DNA of 45,222 nucleotides, from positions 1 through 45,222 of the forward strand of contig CAKZSI010000003.1 in NCBI GenBank assembly GCA_937918935.1, given 5' to 3'. Below are positions 9,176 to 16,314 of the stretch, piece after piece. The stretch is from an uncultured Chloroflexales bacterium (GTDB lineage: Bacteria; Chloroflexota; Chloroflexia; Chloroflexales; Chloroflexaceae). The notes below the pieces were generated by a model, which ran no database searches, was not told the DNA's origin, and saw only the letters and a list, made by a program, of their open reading frames with translations. The position numbers and the translations under genes are program-made. Position 1 is the first letter of the stretch, and every line of letters begins with the position of its first letter.

Positions 9176-10264
9176 TCACCCCTCGGAGAGCGCATAGACT
9201 CCCTCCGGGGCGAGCCGCAGCGCCACCGTTGCGCCGGGCGCGCCCGGCGGCGCTTCCAGTTCAAACGTCAACCGCGACCCCTCGGTGCAGCGCAGTTCGA
9301 CACGGTAGAACCGGCCCCGGAACTGCGCTTCGCCGAGCGTCCCCTCAATGCACGCGCCCTCATCCTGGCCGTCTGCCCGCGCTGCATCTGGGTAGATGAC
9401 CACGGCCACGGCCCGGCCTGCCCGCAGCCCCGGGGCCGCGCGGCACGCCAGCGGCCCCAGGGTCGTCTCCACCCGCCCGTCGCTGCGCAGGGTTCCCCTG
9501 AGGATGTTACCCAACCCGAGGAAGCGGGCAGCCCAGGCGCTCGCCGGCTGCCGGTAGATCGTCTCCGGCGCGCCGATCTGCTCGACCCGCCCGGCGTTGA
9601 GCAGCGCCACCACGTCGGCCAGGGCGAAGGCTTCCTCCTGGTCGTGGGTGACGTACAGCGTCGTGACCCCCACCGCGCGCAGGATGCTTCGCAGTTCGTC
9701 TTGCAATCGCTCCCGCAGAGTGCGGTCAAGGGCCGCCAGGGGTTCATCGAGCATCAGCAAGCGTGGGCGGGGTGCCAGGGCGCGCGCCAGGGCCACGCGC
9801 TGCCTTTCCCCGCCCGACAGATCGTAGACCCGCCGCGAGCCGTAGCCCCGCAGGCCCACCAGTTCGAGCAGTTCGGCCACCCGGCGCTCGCGTTCCGCCC
9901 GGGCCAGGCCGCGCAGCCCAAAGGCCACGTTACCGGCCACATCCAGGTGGGGGAAGAGGGCGTAATCCTGGAACATCAGCCCAAAGCCGCGCAGGTGCGG
10001 CGGCACGCCGTCAACCGGCTCGCCTGCCACGCGCACCGTCCCGCTATCCGCTGGCTCCAGCCCTGCCACGATGCGCAACAGGGTCGTCTTGCCACACCCC
10101 GAGGGGCCGAGCAGCGCCGCGATAGCGCCCGCCGGCACGTTCAGGCTCACATCGCGCAGCACAGACGTGGCGCCATAGGTTTTGCAGATGCGCTCGAGGG
10201 CGAGAAAGCTCAGCGCCCCTGGCTGGCGCGGAGCACGTTGATCGCGGCCTGCTGGCTGGTCCAT
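9176..10264 (-). CDS. ABC transporter ATP-binding protein of the PotA/CysA/FbpC type
   Basis: A 362-residue importer ATPase. Visible motifs in order are Walker A GPSGCGKTT (53-61), Q-loop FQDYALFPH, signature LSGGERQRVALARAL, Walker B LLMLDEPLAALD and H-loop YVTHDQEEAFALAD. A C-terminal TOBE-like beta region (from about 255) is typical of polyamine, iron, sulfate/molybdate and sugar importers. No permease or binding protein lies beside it, so the substrate is unknown. The only in-frame ATG before the fold is at 10264, giving a 55-base overlap with the end of the Nudix gene. A later non-ATG start is possible because the fold begins near residue 20. It is probably co-transcribed with the Nudix and HAD genes. 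Confidence 0.88.
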   Translation of the reverse strand: MDQPAGRDQRAPRQPGALSFLALERICKTYGATSVLRDVSLNVPAGAIAALLGPSGCGKTTLLRIVAGLEPADSGTVRVAGEPVDGVPPHLRGFGLMFQDYALFPHLDVAGNVAFGLRGLARAERERRVAELLELVGLRGYGSRRVYDLSGGERQRVALARALAPRPRLLMLDEPLAALDRTLRERLQDELRSILRAVGVTTLYVTHDQEEAFALADVVALLNAGRVEQIGAPETIYRQPASAWAARFLGLGNILRGTLRSDGRVETTLGPLACRAAPGLRAGRAVAVVIYPDAARADGQDEGACIEGTLGEAQFRGRFYRVELRCTEGSRLTFELEAPPGAPGATVALRLAPEGVYALSEG

Positions 10265-10749
10265 TTGAGCGGCGGTAGTTCGTCGAAAGGTGCCACGCGG
10301 GTGTGGCGCCCTTCGTGACTGCCGGTTAACGCGCCGCCGATGCTGTCGGCAGCGAAGCTGAAGACGATGTAGAACATACGCGGATCGCCATACGAGGGGC
10401 TGTGGGTATAAGTGAGAAAGCGCGGCGCGCCGAGGCGCAGGCCGGTTTCCTCCTCGCCTTCGCGGATGGCCGCATCGGCGGGATCTTCGCCGTACTCCAC
10501 ATGGCCGATCGGCAGGTGCCAGATCCCCCGGTCAGGTTCAATGTCGCGTTGCACCAGCACCACGCCGCCCTGGTGAAAAATGACCACCGTCGAGGCGATA
10601 TTCGGCAGTGGATAGTGGACCCAGCCACACGCCGGGCAACGCTGCCGGCGCATGTCGAAGAGCTGCACCACTTCCAGGACCGTGGCGCAGCGCGGGCAGA
10701 AGCGGAAACGGTAGCGTTCCGGGTACTCTTCGATGCTTGGGAGAGGCAT
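10210..10749 (-). CDS. Nudix hydrolase with N-terminal zinc ribbon
   Basis: A 179-residue protein. Two cysteine pairs (CPRC 18-21, CPAC 38-41) form a zinc ribbon like that of NADH pyrophosphatase NudC. A Nudix box follows: GHVEYGE, seven residues, then REGEEETGL, which fits Gx5Ex7REUxEExGU. It should cleave a nucleoside diphosphate linked to another group with Mg or Mn; the substrate is not evident. The protein is much shorter than NudC and lacks its extra N-terminal domain. The ATG at 10749 is chosen. An upstream TTG at 10779 would lie in the heptamer array. No clear ribosome site is seen. Its 3' end overlaps the ABC ATPase gene. Confidence 0.85.
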   Translation of the reverse strand: MPLPSIEEYPERYRFRFCPRCATVLEVVQLFDMRRQRCPACGWVHYPLPNIASTVVIFHQGGVVLVQRDIEPDRGIWHLPIGHVEYGEDPADAAIREGEEETGLRLGAPRFLTYTHSPSYGDPRMFYIVFSFAADSIGGALTGSHEGRHTRVAPFDELPPLKWTSQQAAINVLRASQGR

Positions 10750-10771
10750 AGTTTTAACGTTGGATTTTAGC

Positions 10772-10799
10772 AAATCCAAAATCTAAAATCTAAAATCCC
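10772..10799. repeat. 4 x 7-bp tandem array AAATCYA
   Basis: Units AAATCCA, AAATCTA, AAATCTA, AAATCCC. The array supplies the stop codon of the HAD gene (TAG read on the minus strand at 10790-10792) and sits in front of the Nudix gene. An inverted partial unit (GGATTTTAG at 10762-10770) could pair with it. Confidence 0.75.
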
Positions 10800-11446
10800 A
10801 ACAGCCCGTGCAACTCACCCACGCTATGGGCCAGCGCGTCGGGGCCGGCGGCTTCAAGCGCCTCGCGGGCGCCGTAGCCATAGGTCACGACGATGCAGGG
10901 GATGCCATTGGCCCGTGCCCCGGCCACATCGTAGACGGTATCGCCGACCATCACGCAGGACGCGCGCTCCTCGGGTCGCATCTGGGCGAGCGCCGCGGCG
11001 ATGATGTCGGCCTTGGCGCTGAGGCTGGCGTCGGGCGAGGCCCCGAAGGAGGCGTCGAAGTAGCCAGTCAGGCCGAAGTGGTCGAGGATCGCCTCGGCCA
11101 CGCTGTGCAGCTTGGACGTGGCCAGAAACAGGCGACACCCCCCTGCCCGCAGGTCGCGCAGCAGCTCAGGAATGCCCGGGTAGACCCGGTTCTCGTACAT
11201 CCCGATCGCGCGGTAGCGTTCGCGATAGGCGCACACGCCGCGCATGGCCAGCTCTTCGTCGCCCAGGTAGGCGCGAAAGCTGTCGTGCAGCGGCGGCCCG
11301 ATCCACGAGCGCAGCGTCGTATCATCGGGCGGGTTGACGCCCAGGCACTCGAGCGCATGCACAAAGGTGCGGGTGATGCCGACGTATGGGTCGGTCAACG
11401 TGCCGTCCAGATCGAAGAGCACGGCGCGGTAGCGGGGAACGTTCAT
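10790..11446 (-). CDS. HAD-family phosphatase, phosphoglycolate phosphatase-like
   Basis: A 218-residue HAD hydrolase. Motif I is FDLDGTLTD with nucleophile Asp12 and general acid Asp14. Motif II is LATSK, the conserved Lys is in LSAKADII, and motif IV is VMVGDTVYDVAGARANG. The helical cap between motifs I and II (about 17-85) is of the Gph/PgmB kind. Likely a small-molecule phosphate hydrolase such as 2-phosphoglycolate phosphatase, but substrate cannot be read from sequence. The start at 11446 gives the normal N-terminus (MNVPRYRAVLFDLDGT); upstream in-frame residues look non-coding. First gene of a minus-strand group with the Nudix and ABC genes. Confidence 0.88.
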   Translation of the reverse strand: MNVPRYRAVLFDLDGTLTDPYVGITRTFVHALECLGVNPPDDTTLRSWIGPPLHDSFRAYLGDEELAMRGVCAYRERYRAIGMYENRVYPGIPELLRDLRAGGCRLFLATSKLHSVAEAILDHFGLTGYFDASFGASPDASLSAKADIIAAALAQMRPEERASCVMVGDTVYDVAGARANGIPCIVVTYGYGAREALEAAGPDALAHSVGELHGLLGF

Positions 11447-11775
11447 GTGCGGATTTCGGATGTTCGATTGGAGATCGAGCCTGGCGCGGTTCCAAAGGCT
11501 TAACATAACACGAATGCCTGAACATGTTGCCGGGCGCCGCGCGCGTCTGCTTTCCACTATACCACCCGATTTTCCGGGTCACAACTCCGGCGCAGCAGAC
11601 GGCATCATGGTATACTGAAAAGCAGATCTCCCTGTTATCCACGTCAGATGCCCGTGCGGCCGCGCCGCACATCACCGGGATGCAAAGAGTGTTCCTGGGA
11701 GGGTGATGTCCTTCCGGCTTGTCCCACGCTCACATCAGGCGCCGGTATCACTTCGACAGAAAGGCATCCAACGGC
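11447..11775. other. Divergent intergenic region, HAD versus MoxR
   Basis: 329 bases without a credible gene. It contains TGG-TATACT (11608-11616), an extended -10 pointing to the MoxR gene, and low-value AT-rich patches. I see nothing else. Confidence 0.5.
11608..11616 (+). promoter_or_regulatory. Putative extended -10 promoter of the MoxR/VWA pair
   Basis: TGG-TATACT, an extended -10. It lies about 160 bases before the MoxR start, so the leader would be long. No good -35 is present. Confidence 0.4.
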
Positions 11776-12756
11776 ATGCTCACCTCCATCAGCGACGTGC
11801 GCGACCTGCTGGCGACCCAGCAGTATATTGCCTCCGACGAGATCGCTACGGCCATGTTCCTGGCCGACAAGCTCGGCAAGCCCCTGCTCGCCGAAGGTCC
11901 GGCCGGGGTCGGCAAGACCGAACTGGCCAAGAGTTGGGCCGGCGCGACCGGCCGCGAGTTGATCCGCCTGCAATGCTACGAGGGCCTCGATGAGACCAGG
12001 GCGCTCTACGAGTGGGAGTATGCCAAGCAGTTGCTTTACACCCAGTTGCTCCGCGAGAAGTTGAGTGATCTGCTCGGTGACGCGAAGACGCTGCGCGAGG
12101 CCGCCGACCGCCTGGCGGGCGAAGAGGATGTCTTCTTCTCCGAACGCTTCCTGCTGCCGCGCCCCCTGCTCCGGGCGTTGACCAGCGAGCGTCCGGTGGT
12201 GCTCCTGATCGATGAAATTGACCGGGCCGATGCCGAGTTCGAGGCTTTTCTGCTCGAAGTACTCAGCGATTTCCAGGTCTCCGTGCCCGAACTGGGCACC
12301 ATCAAGGCGCGCCACATGCCCACGGTGCTGCTGACCTCCAACAATACCCGCGAGTTGAGCGAGGCCCTCAAGCGCCGCTGTCTCTACATCCATATTGATT
12401 ACCCCGACCTGGAAAATGAGTTGCGGGTGGTGCAACTCAAGGTGCCCGGGCTAGCCCCGCGCCTGGCACGGCAGGCGGTGGAACTGGTGCAGCGGCTCCG
12501 CGAGATGGATCTGAAGAAGCACCCCAGCGTCAGCGAAACGCTCGACTGGGCCAGGGCGCTGGTGGAACTGAACAGCCGCCAGCTCGACAAGGCCACCCTC
12601 GATACGACGCTCAGCGTGCTGCTGAAGTACGAAAGCGACATTCGCCGCGCCCGCCGTGCCTTGCAGGGCGGCCCCGACCGGCCCGACCGGCCCGAGCGCC
12701 CCGACCGCCCTGACCGGCCCCGCGGCGGCTACCGGGGCGGCGAATGGACAAATTGA
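11776..12756 (+). CDS. MoxR-family AAA+ ATPase (CoxD-like)
   Basis: A 326-residue AAA+ protein. Walker A is EGPAGVGKTEL, Walker B VVLLIDEIDRAD, sensor 1 VLLTSNN, arginine finger region ALKRRC. MoxR ATPases work with VWA-domain partners to insert cofactors or remodel complexes. The VWA partner is the next gene, 21 bases downstream, an arrangement known from coxD-coxE of CO dehydrogenase loci. No CO dehydrogenase genes are in this window. Odd feature: the C-terminal tail carries a repeated Pro-Asp/Glu-Arg motif (residues about 302-316) ending in Arg/Gly, probably disordered. The start at 11776 matches the family N-terminus; its ribosome site is weak. Confidence 0.88.
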   Translation: MLTSISDVRDLLATQQYIASDEIATAMFLADKLGKPLLAEGPAGVGKTELAKSWAGATGRELIRLQCYEGLDETRALYEWEYAKQLLYTQLLREKLSDLLGDAKTLREAADRLAGEEDVFFSERFLLPRPLLRALTSERPVVLLIDEIDRADAEFEAFLLEVLSDFQVSVPELGTIKARHMPTVLLTSNNTRELSEALKRRCLYIHIDYPDLENELRVVQLKVPGLAPRLARQAVELVQRLREMDLKKHPSVSETLDWARALVELNSRQLDKATLDTTLSVLLKYESDIRRARRALQGGPDRPDRPERPDRPDRPRGGYRGGEWTN

Positions 12757-12777
12757 TACCGCACGATCGGAGTGAGC

Positions 12778-14202
12778 ATGGATCGTCGCATCACTGAGTT
12801 TATTGCCGCCCTGCGCGCTGCCGGGGTGCGGATCAGCCTGGCTGAGACTGCCGACGCGATGCGCGCCGTCGAGCAGGCCGGCATCACCAACCGCGACCAT
12901 TTTCGCCTGGCCCTCCAGGCCAGCCTGATCAAGGACGCGAAGGATTTCGGGGCCTATCAGGAGTTGTTTCCGCTCTACTTTGGCAAGGAAGCGCCGCCGC
13001 CGCTGCAACCGGCCGGTGGCGACCAGCTCTCCGACGAGCAGCGCGAGCAGTTGCTGCGGCAACTCCAGCAGATGCTCGCCCAGCTCAGCCCCCAGCACCT
13101 CGCCAATCTGTTCCGCTCCATGGTCACCGGCGAGCGAATGTCCGGCCAGGAGATGCGGGCCATGCTCGGCCAGGCGGGGCCGCCGACGATGAGCAACCAG
13201 CGCTACCGCGAGTGGATGACCCGCCAGGCCCTGCGCGATCTCCAGTTCAACAAGCTCGAACAGGCCCTGCGCGAGCTGCTTGAGCAGTTGCGCCAGCAGG
13301 GTATGGCCGATGAGGCCCTGCGGGCGATTGAGCAGGCCGCCCGTGAGAACCAGCAGGCCCTCGCCGAGCAGATCGGCCAGGAGGTGGCCCGCGAAATGGC
13401 CGATATGGCCCGCGGCGAGGGTCGCGCCCGCCCCCGGCAGCGATCCGAGGCTGAATTGCTCGACCGCCCCTTCGAGCGCCTCGATGAGTGCGATCTGGCC
13501 GATATGCGCAAGATCGTCAATCGCCTGGCCGCTCGCCTGCGCACCCGCCTCGCCCTGCGGCAGCGGCGCGGCAAGATCGGCACCCTCGATGCCAAGAACA
13601 CCATCCGCACCAACCAGCGCTTCGGCGGGGTGCCCATGGTGGTCAGGCGCCGCAAGCGCCACCTGAAGCCCAGACTGGTGGTGTTCTGCGACCGGAGCGT
13701 CTCCACCCAGCACGTGATGACCTTCATGCTGCTGATGATCTACTCCCTGCACGACCAGCTCAGTCGCACGCGGTCGTTCGCCTTCATTGACCGGCTCTAC
13801 GATATGACCATGTACTTCGCCGAGTCGCGTCCTGAGGAGGCCATCGAGCGGGTGATGCGTGAGATCCGGCCCACGCGCAGCTACAGCACCGACCTGGGCA
13901 GCGCCCTGGATCAGTTTGTGCGTGAGAATCTGAGCGCGATTGACCATCGCACCACGGTGATCGTGCTGGGAGACGCGCGCAATAACGAGAATGACCCGAA
14001 CCTGGAAGCCTTCGAGCAGATCTGCCGCCGGGCGCGGCGGGTGGTCTGGTTCGCCACGGAGGAACGCTGGAAGTGGGGAGTGTACGACCCTGGCTCCCTC
14101 AGCAGCGACATCTACCGCTACGCGCCGATGTGCGACGCGCTGCACGAGGTCACCAACCTGCGCCAGCTCGCCGATGCGATTGACCGCCTCTTTGTGCGTT
14201 GA
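12778..14202 (+). CDS. CoxE-like VWA-domain protein
   Basis: A 474-residue partner of the preceding MoxR ATPase. The N-terminal half is charged, with long Gln/Glu/Leu-rich helices (about 80-220). The C-terminal half is a VWA domain of the CoxE type: PRLVVFCDRSVSTQHV holds the metal-site DxSxS, and YSTDLGSAL and VIVLGDARNNEND give the remaining elements. It has no signal peptide, so it acts in the cytoplasm. The ATG at 12778 is preferred because GGAG lies five bases upstream; a GTG six bases earlier is an alternative. A strong hairpin at 14220-14254 follows the stop, closing a two-gene unit. Confidence 0.85.
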   Translation: MDRRITEFIAALRAAGVRISLAETADAMRAVEQAGITNRDHFRLALQASLIKDAKDFGAYQELFPLYFGKEAPPPLQPAGGDQLSDEQREQLLRQLQQMLAQLSPQHLANLFRSMVTGERMSGQEMRAMLGQAGPPTMSNQRYREWMTRQALRDLQFNKLEQALRELLEQLRQQGMADEALRAIEQAARENQQALAEQIGQEVAREMADMARGEGRARPRQRSEAELLDRPFERLDECDLADMRKIVNRLAARLRTRLALRQRRGKIGTLDAKNTIRTNQRFGGVPMVVRRRKRHLKPRLVVFCDRSVSTQHVMTFMLLMIYSLHDQLSRTRSFAFIDRLYDMTMYFAESRPEEAIERVMREIRPTRSYSTDLGSALDQFVRENLSAIDHRTTVIVLGDARNNENDPNLEAFEQICRRARRVVWFATEERWKWGVYDPGSLSSDIYRYAPMCDALHEVTNLRQLADAIDRLFVR

Positions 14203-14219
14203 GGGTGCACTTCATGGAA

Positions 14220-14254
14220 AGGCCGAAGTGCTGGCGCAGCCGGCGCTTCGGCCT
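14220..14254 (+). terminator. 15-bp hairpin after the MoxR/VWA pair
   Basis: Arms 14220-14234 and 14240-14254 (outer nine pairs AGGCCGAAG/CTTCGGCCT, two G-T wobbles inside) around a 5-base loop. There is no long T-run. It lies between the VWA stop and the Rrf2 promoter. Confidence 0.65.
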
Positions 14255-14265
14255 TACTGCAACCA

Positions 14266-14294
14266 TTGACACCCCGGCGCCCGAATGGTACCAT
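14266..14294 (+). promoter_or_regulatory. Sigma-70 type promoter of the Rrf2 gene
   Basis: TTGACA (14266-14271), a 17-base spacer, TACCAT (14289-14294). The transcript should start near 14301, 37 bases before the ATG. Confidence 0.7.
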
Positions 14295-14337
14295 ACAATC
14301 AGTATTCTTGAGCAATTTGCTCTACTATGGCCACACC

Positions 14338-14778
14338 ATGCGCATCTCCAGCAAAGGCGACTACGGTCTGCGCGCTCTGTTCGACCTTGCGCAGCGCTAT
14401 GGCAAGGGACCGGTCCAGAGCGAAGACATCGCCCGACGCCAGGGTATTCCAATTAATTATCTCAACCAGTTACTGATCACTATGCGCCGCGCGGGGCTGA
14501 TCGAAAGCCTGCGCGGCCCGCAGGGCGGACACATGCTCGCCCGTTCCCCCGAGACGATCACCCTGCGCGATGTGCTCATCGCCCTCGAAGGGCCGTTGCT
14601 CCCCGGCGACGGAACGCGCGAGGATCTGATCCCCGGCGTGCCTGAGGACCACGACCTGATTGACGAGGTCTGGAGCGAACTCCGGGCGCAGATCGAGACC
14701 CTTCTCAGCCGCACCACCCTCGATGACCTCTGCCAGCGTAAGCGGCAACGCGCGGGGTCGGTGATGTATTACATCTGA
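14338..14778 (+). CDS. Rrf2-family transcriptional regulator
   Basis: A 146-residue winged-helix regulator: MRISSKGDYGLRALFDLA is the family N-terminus, RRQGIPINYLNQLLITMRRAGLIESLRGPQGGHMLAR covers the recognition helix and wing. IscR and NsrR bind an iron-sulfur cluster with three cysteines near residues 92-106. That stretch here (GPLLPGDGTREDLIPGVPEDHD) has none, and the protein has a single Cys near the C-terminus. It is therefore probably a cluster-free member, like CymR. It has its own promoter. Target genes are unknown; the MoxR/VWA pair upstream and its own gene are the obvious candidates. Confidence 0.88.
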   Translation: MRISSKGDYGLRALFDLAQRYGKGPVQSEDIARRQGIPINYLNQLLITMRRAGLIESLRGPQGGHMLARSPETITLRDVLIALEGPLLPGDGTREDLIPGVPEDHDLIDEVWSELRAQIETLLSRTTLDDLCQRKRQRAGSVMYYI

Positions 14779-14835
14779 GATGAACGTGGACCATTCCTGA
14801 GGGTGCAACTCGGAGGGTCATACCTGGAAGATGGA

Positions 14836-15702
14836 TCACAACCCCAGCCCCAGCCCCTCCAGCCAGAAGCGCAGCCACGACATGCTCCCCAGAATGAGCA
14901 GCGTGGGGATCACCGCCACCACCGCCGGGCGGGCAAGCTGCCGCAGGTCGGTGACCGAGCCTTCGTAGCCCATCACCAGACTGGTGAGCAACAGGGCCAC
15001 CAGGTAGAGCACCCCGGTGATGCCAAAGAAGGCCAGGAAGGCCAGCGGCCAGAACATCATGCTCAGATTGCCGTAAATGGCCCCCAGGGCCAGTAGATTG
15101 ACGGCAACGATCCCCGCCAGTTCCCACCAGTTCCGCAGCACCGGCTGCCGGTCATCCACGTCCTTGCGCAGGGTCTTCACCAGGATGATGTGCAGCAGCA
15201 CGGCGATGAAGATGCCCATCCCCATACCGGTAAGCGTGCGGAGGAAATTATCGGGCGTGTAGAGGTGCGGCCGCCCCAGGTCCACAAACAGCGAATTGAA
15301 GCCATCTATTCCCATCAGGGCCACGAAGAGCAGCAGGGTTGCCACGATGGACCAGGGCGGCAGGCCTCCGGCGCGCCCACGGCCCAAGGCATAGATGGAG
15401 AGCAGTGTGAGCATGAAGCTAAGGTAGATGCCGCTGTTGCGGGCGCAGAGGGGGAACTGCAGGTTGCCGAGGAAGATGTTGTGCTGTTGAGCGCAGACGC
15501 CGTGGACCACGGCGTACATCTTCCATTCCAGGGGTGCGCCGGGCCAGAAGAACAGGGCCGCCAGCAGCACGGCGACGAGCGCGCCGAAGAACCAGCGCCA
15601 GGGGCGCTCGCGGCGCACCGCTACGCGCGCCTCGGCGACCCGCCGCTCGCCCATGCGCTGCTGCGCGATACGCATCACTTCATCGGGGGAAGGTGAGTTC
15701 AT
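14836..15702 (-). CDS. DUF2085 multi-pass membrane protein
   Basis: A 288-residue membrane protein with about seven hydrophobic segments. The segment VCAQQHNIFLGNLQFPLCARNSGIYLSFM matches the DUF2085 signature (C-x-Q ... PLCAR-x-x-GIY). The function of the family is not established. Cys pairs near the membrane face could be redox-active or metal-binding. Its start codon overlaps the stop of the TlpA-like gene by four bases (ATGA), so the two are translationally coupled. A thiol redox link is a reasonable inference but no more. Confidence 0.8.
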   Translation of the reverse strand: MNSPSPDEVMRIAQQRMGERRVAEARVAVRRERPWRWFFGALVAVLLAALFFWPGAPLEWKMYAVVHGVCAQQHNIFLGNLQFPLCARNSGIYLSFMLTLLSIYALGRGRAGGLPPWSIVATLLLFVALMGIDGFNSLFVDLGRPHLYTPDNFLRTLTGMGMGIFIAVLLHIILVKTLRKDVDDRQPVLRNWWELAGIVAVNLLALGAIYGNLSMMFWPLAFLAFFGITGVLYLVALLLTSLVMGYEGSVTDLRQLARPAVVAVIPTLLILGSMSWLRFWLEGLGLGL

Positions 15703-16259
15703 TCGAGGGCCTCGAGCTGTTCCGCGAGCGTGCGCTCGTTCAGCGCCCCGATGTGCCGGGCGCCGATCGTGCCATCGCGGCGAATAAAATACGTGACGGG
15801 CAGGCTGTTTACCGCGTAGCGGTCGCCAATGTCGCCGCCGATATTCGTGATGAGCGGAAAGGTGACCGGGGTCGTCGCCGTAAAGCGGGCAATTGCCGCC
15901 GGCAGTTCATTGCGGTTTACCCCCAGCACCGCCAGCTTCCCTTCAGCGGCGTCGTACGCTGCCTGGAGGAGGGGCATCTCTTCCACGCAGGGCAGGCACC
16001 AGGTGGCCCAGAAGTTGAGCACGACCGGCGTGCCGCGCAGATCGCTCAGCCGTACCGTCGTTCCGTCGGCAAGGGTGTAGCTGAAATCGGGCGCCGGGTC
16101 GCCGACGGCGGGAGCGCCGTGGCCCCGGTCAATCAAGCGGCTCTCGCTGGCGATCACCGCGCTGCCCGCCGGTGGAATGGCCGGTGTGGTGACGGCGGGC
16201 TGCCGGCCACAGGCCGCCAGGGTTACGGCGATGAGCGCGATGACGATCAGACGGTACAT
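15699..16259 (-). CDS. TlpA/ResA-like thiol-disulfide lipoprotein
   Basis: A 186-residue membrane-anchored thioredoxin-fold protein. The lipobox is TLAAC (Cys17) and the redox motif WCLPC (Cys88, Cys91) is in FWATWCLPCVEEMPLL. The conserved cis-Pro is in SLPVTYF. Such proteins reduce or oxidise disulfides outside the membrane, for example in cytochrome c maturation. It is coupled to the DUF2085 gene by a four-base overlap. A TGT-TATAAT element ends only six bases before the ATG, so the mRNA may be leaderless. Confidence 0.9.
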   Translation of the reverse strand: MYRLIVIALIAVTLAACGRQPAVTTPAIPPAGSAVIASESRLIDRGHGAPAVGDPAPDFSYTLADGTTVRLSDLRGTPVVLNFWATWCLPCVEEMPLLQAAYDAAEGKLAVLGVNRNELPAAIARFTATTPVTFPLITNIGGDIGDRYAVNSLPVTYFIRRDGTIGARHIGALNERTLAEQLEALE

Positions 16260-16265
16260 GGCCTC

Positions 16266-16274
16266 ATTATAACA
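16266..16274 (-). promoter_or_regulatory. Extended -10 directly upstream of the TlpA-like gene
   Basis: On the minus strand TGT-TATAAT. Six bases separate it from the ATG at 16259, so transcription would begin at or next to the start codon. The -35 region lies inside a perfect hairpin. Confidence 0.55.
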
Positions 16275-16311
16275 GGCGTAGAGCCGTCCCGCCGGGACGG
16301 CTCTACGCCTG
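16273..16311. terminator. Perfect 18-bp hairpin with 3-base loop
   Basis: Arms 16273-16290 and 16294-16311 pair completely around GCC. It lies between the end of the zinc-ribbon gene (16315) and the TlpA-like gene and abuts the extended -10 of the latter. There is no T-run. Confidence 0.65.
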
Positions 16312-16314
16312 CCC

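Noticed and set aside
10772-10799. CRISPR-like array
   Set aside because: Units are 7 bp with no spacers; the same applies to 34463-34490 and 17472-17499. These are simple tandem arrays.
12451-14145. Long open frame on the minus strand opposite the MoxR/CoxE-like genes
   Set aside because: It is a by-product of GC-rich codon use; the plus-strand genes have clear domains, starts and ribosome sites.
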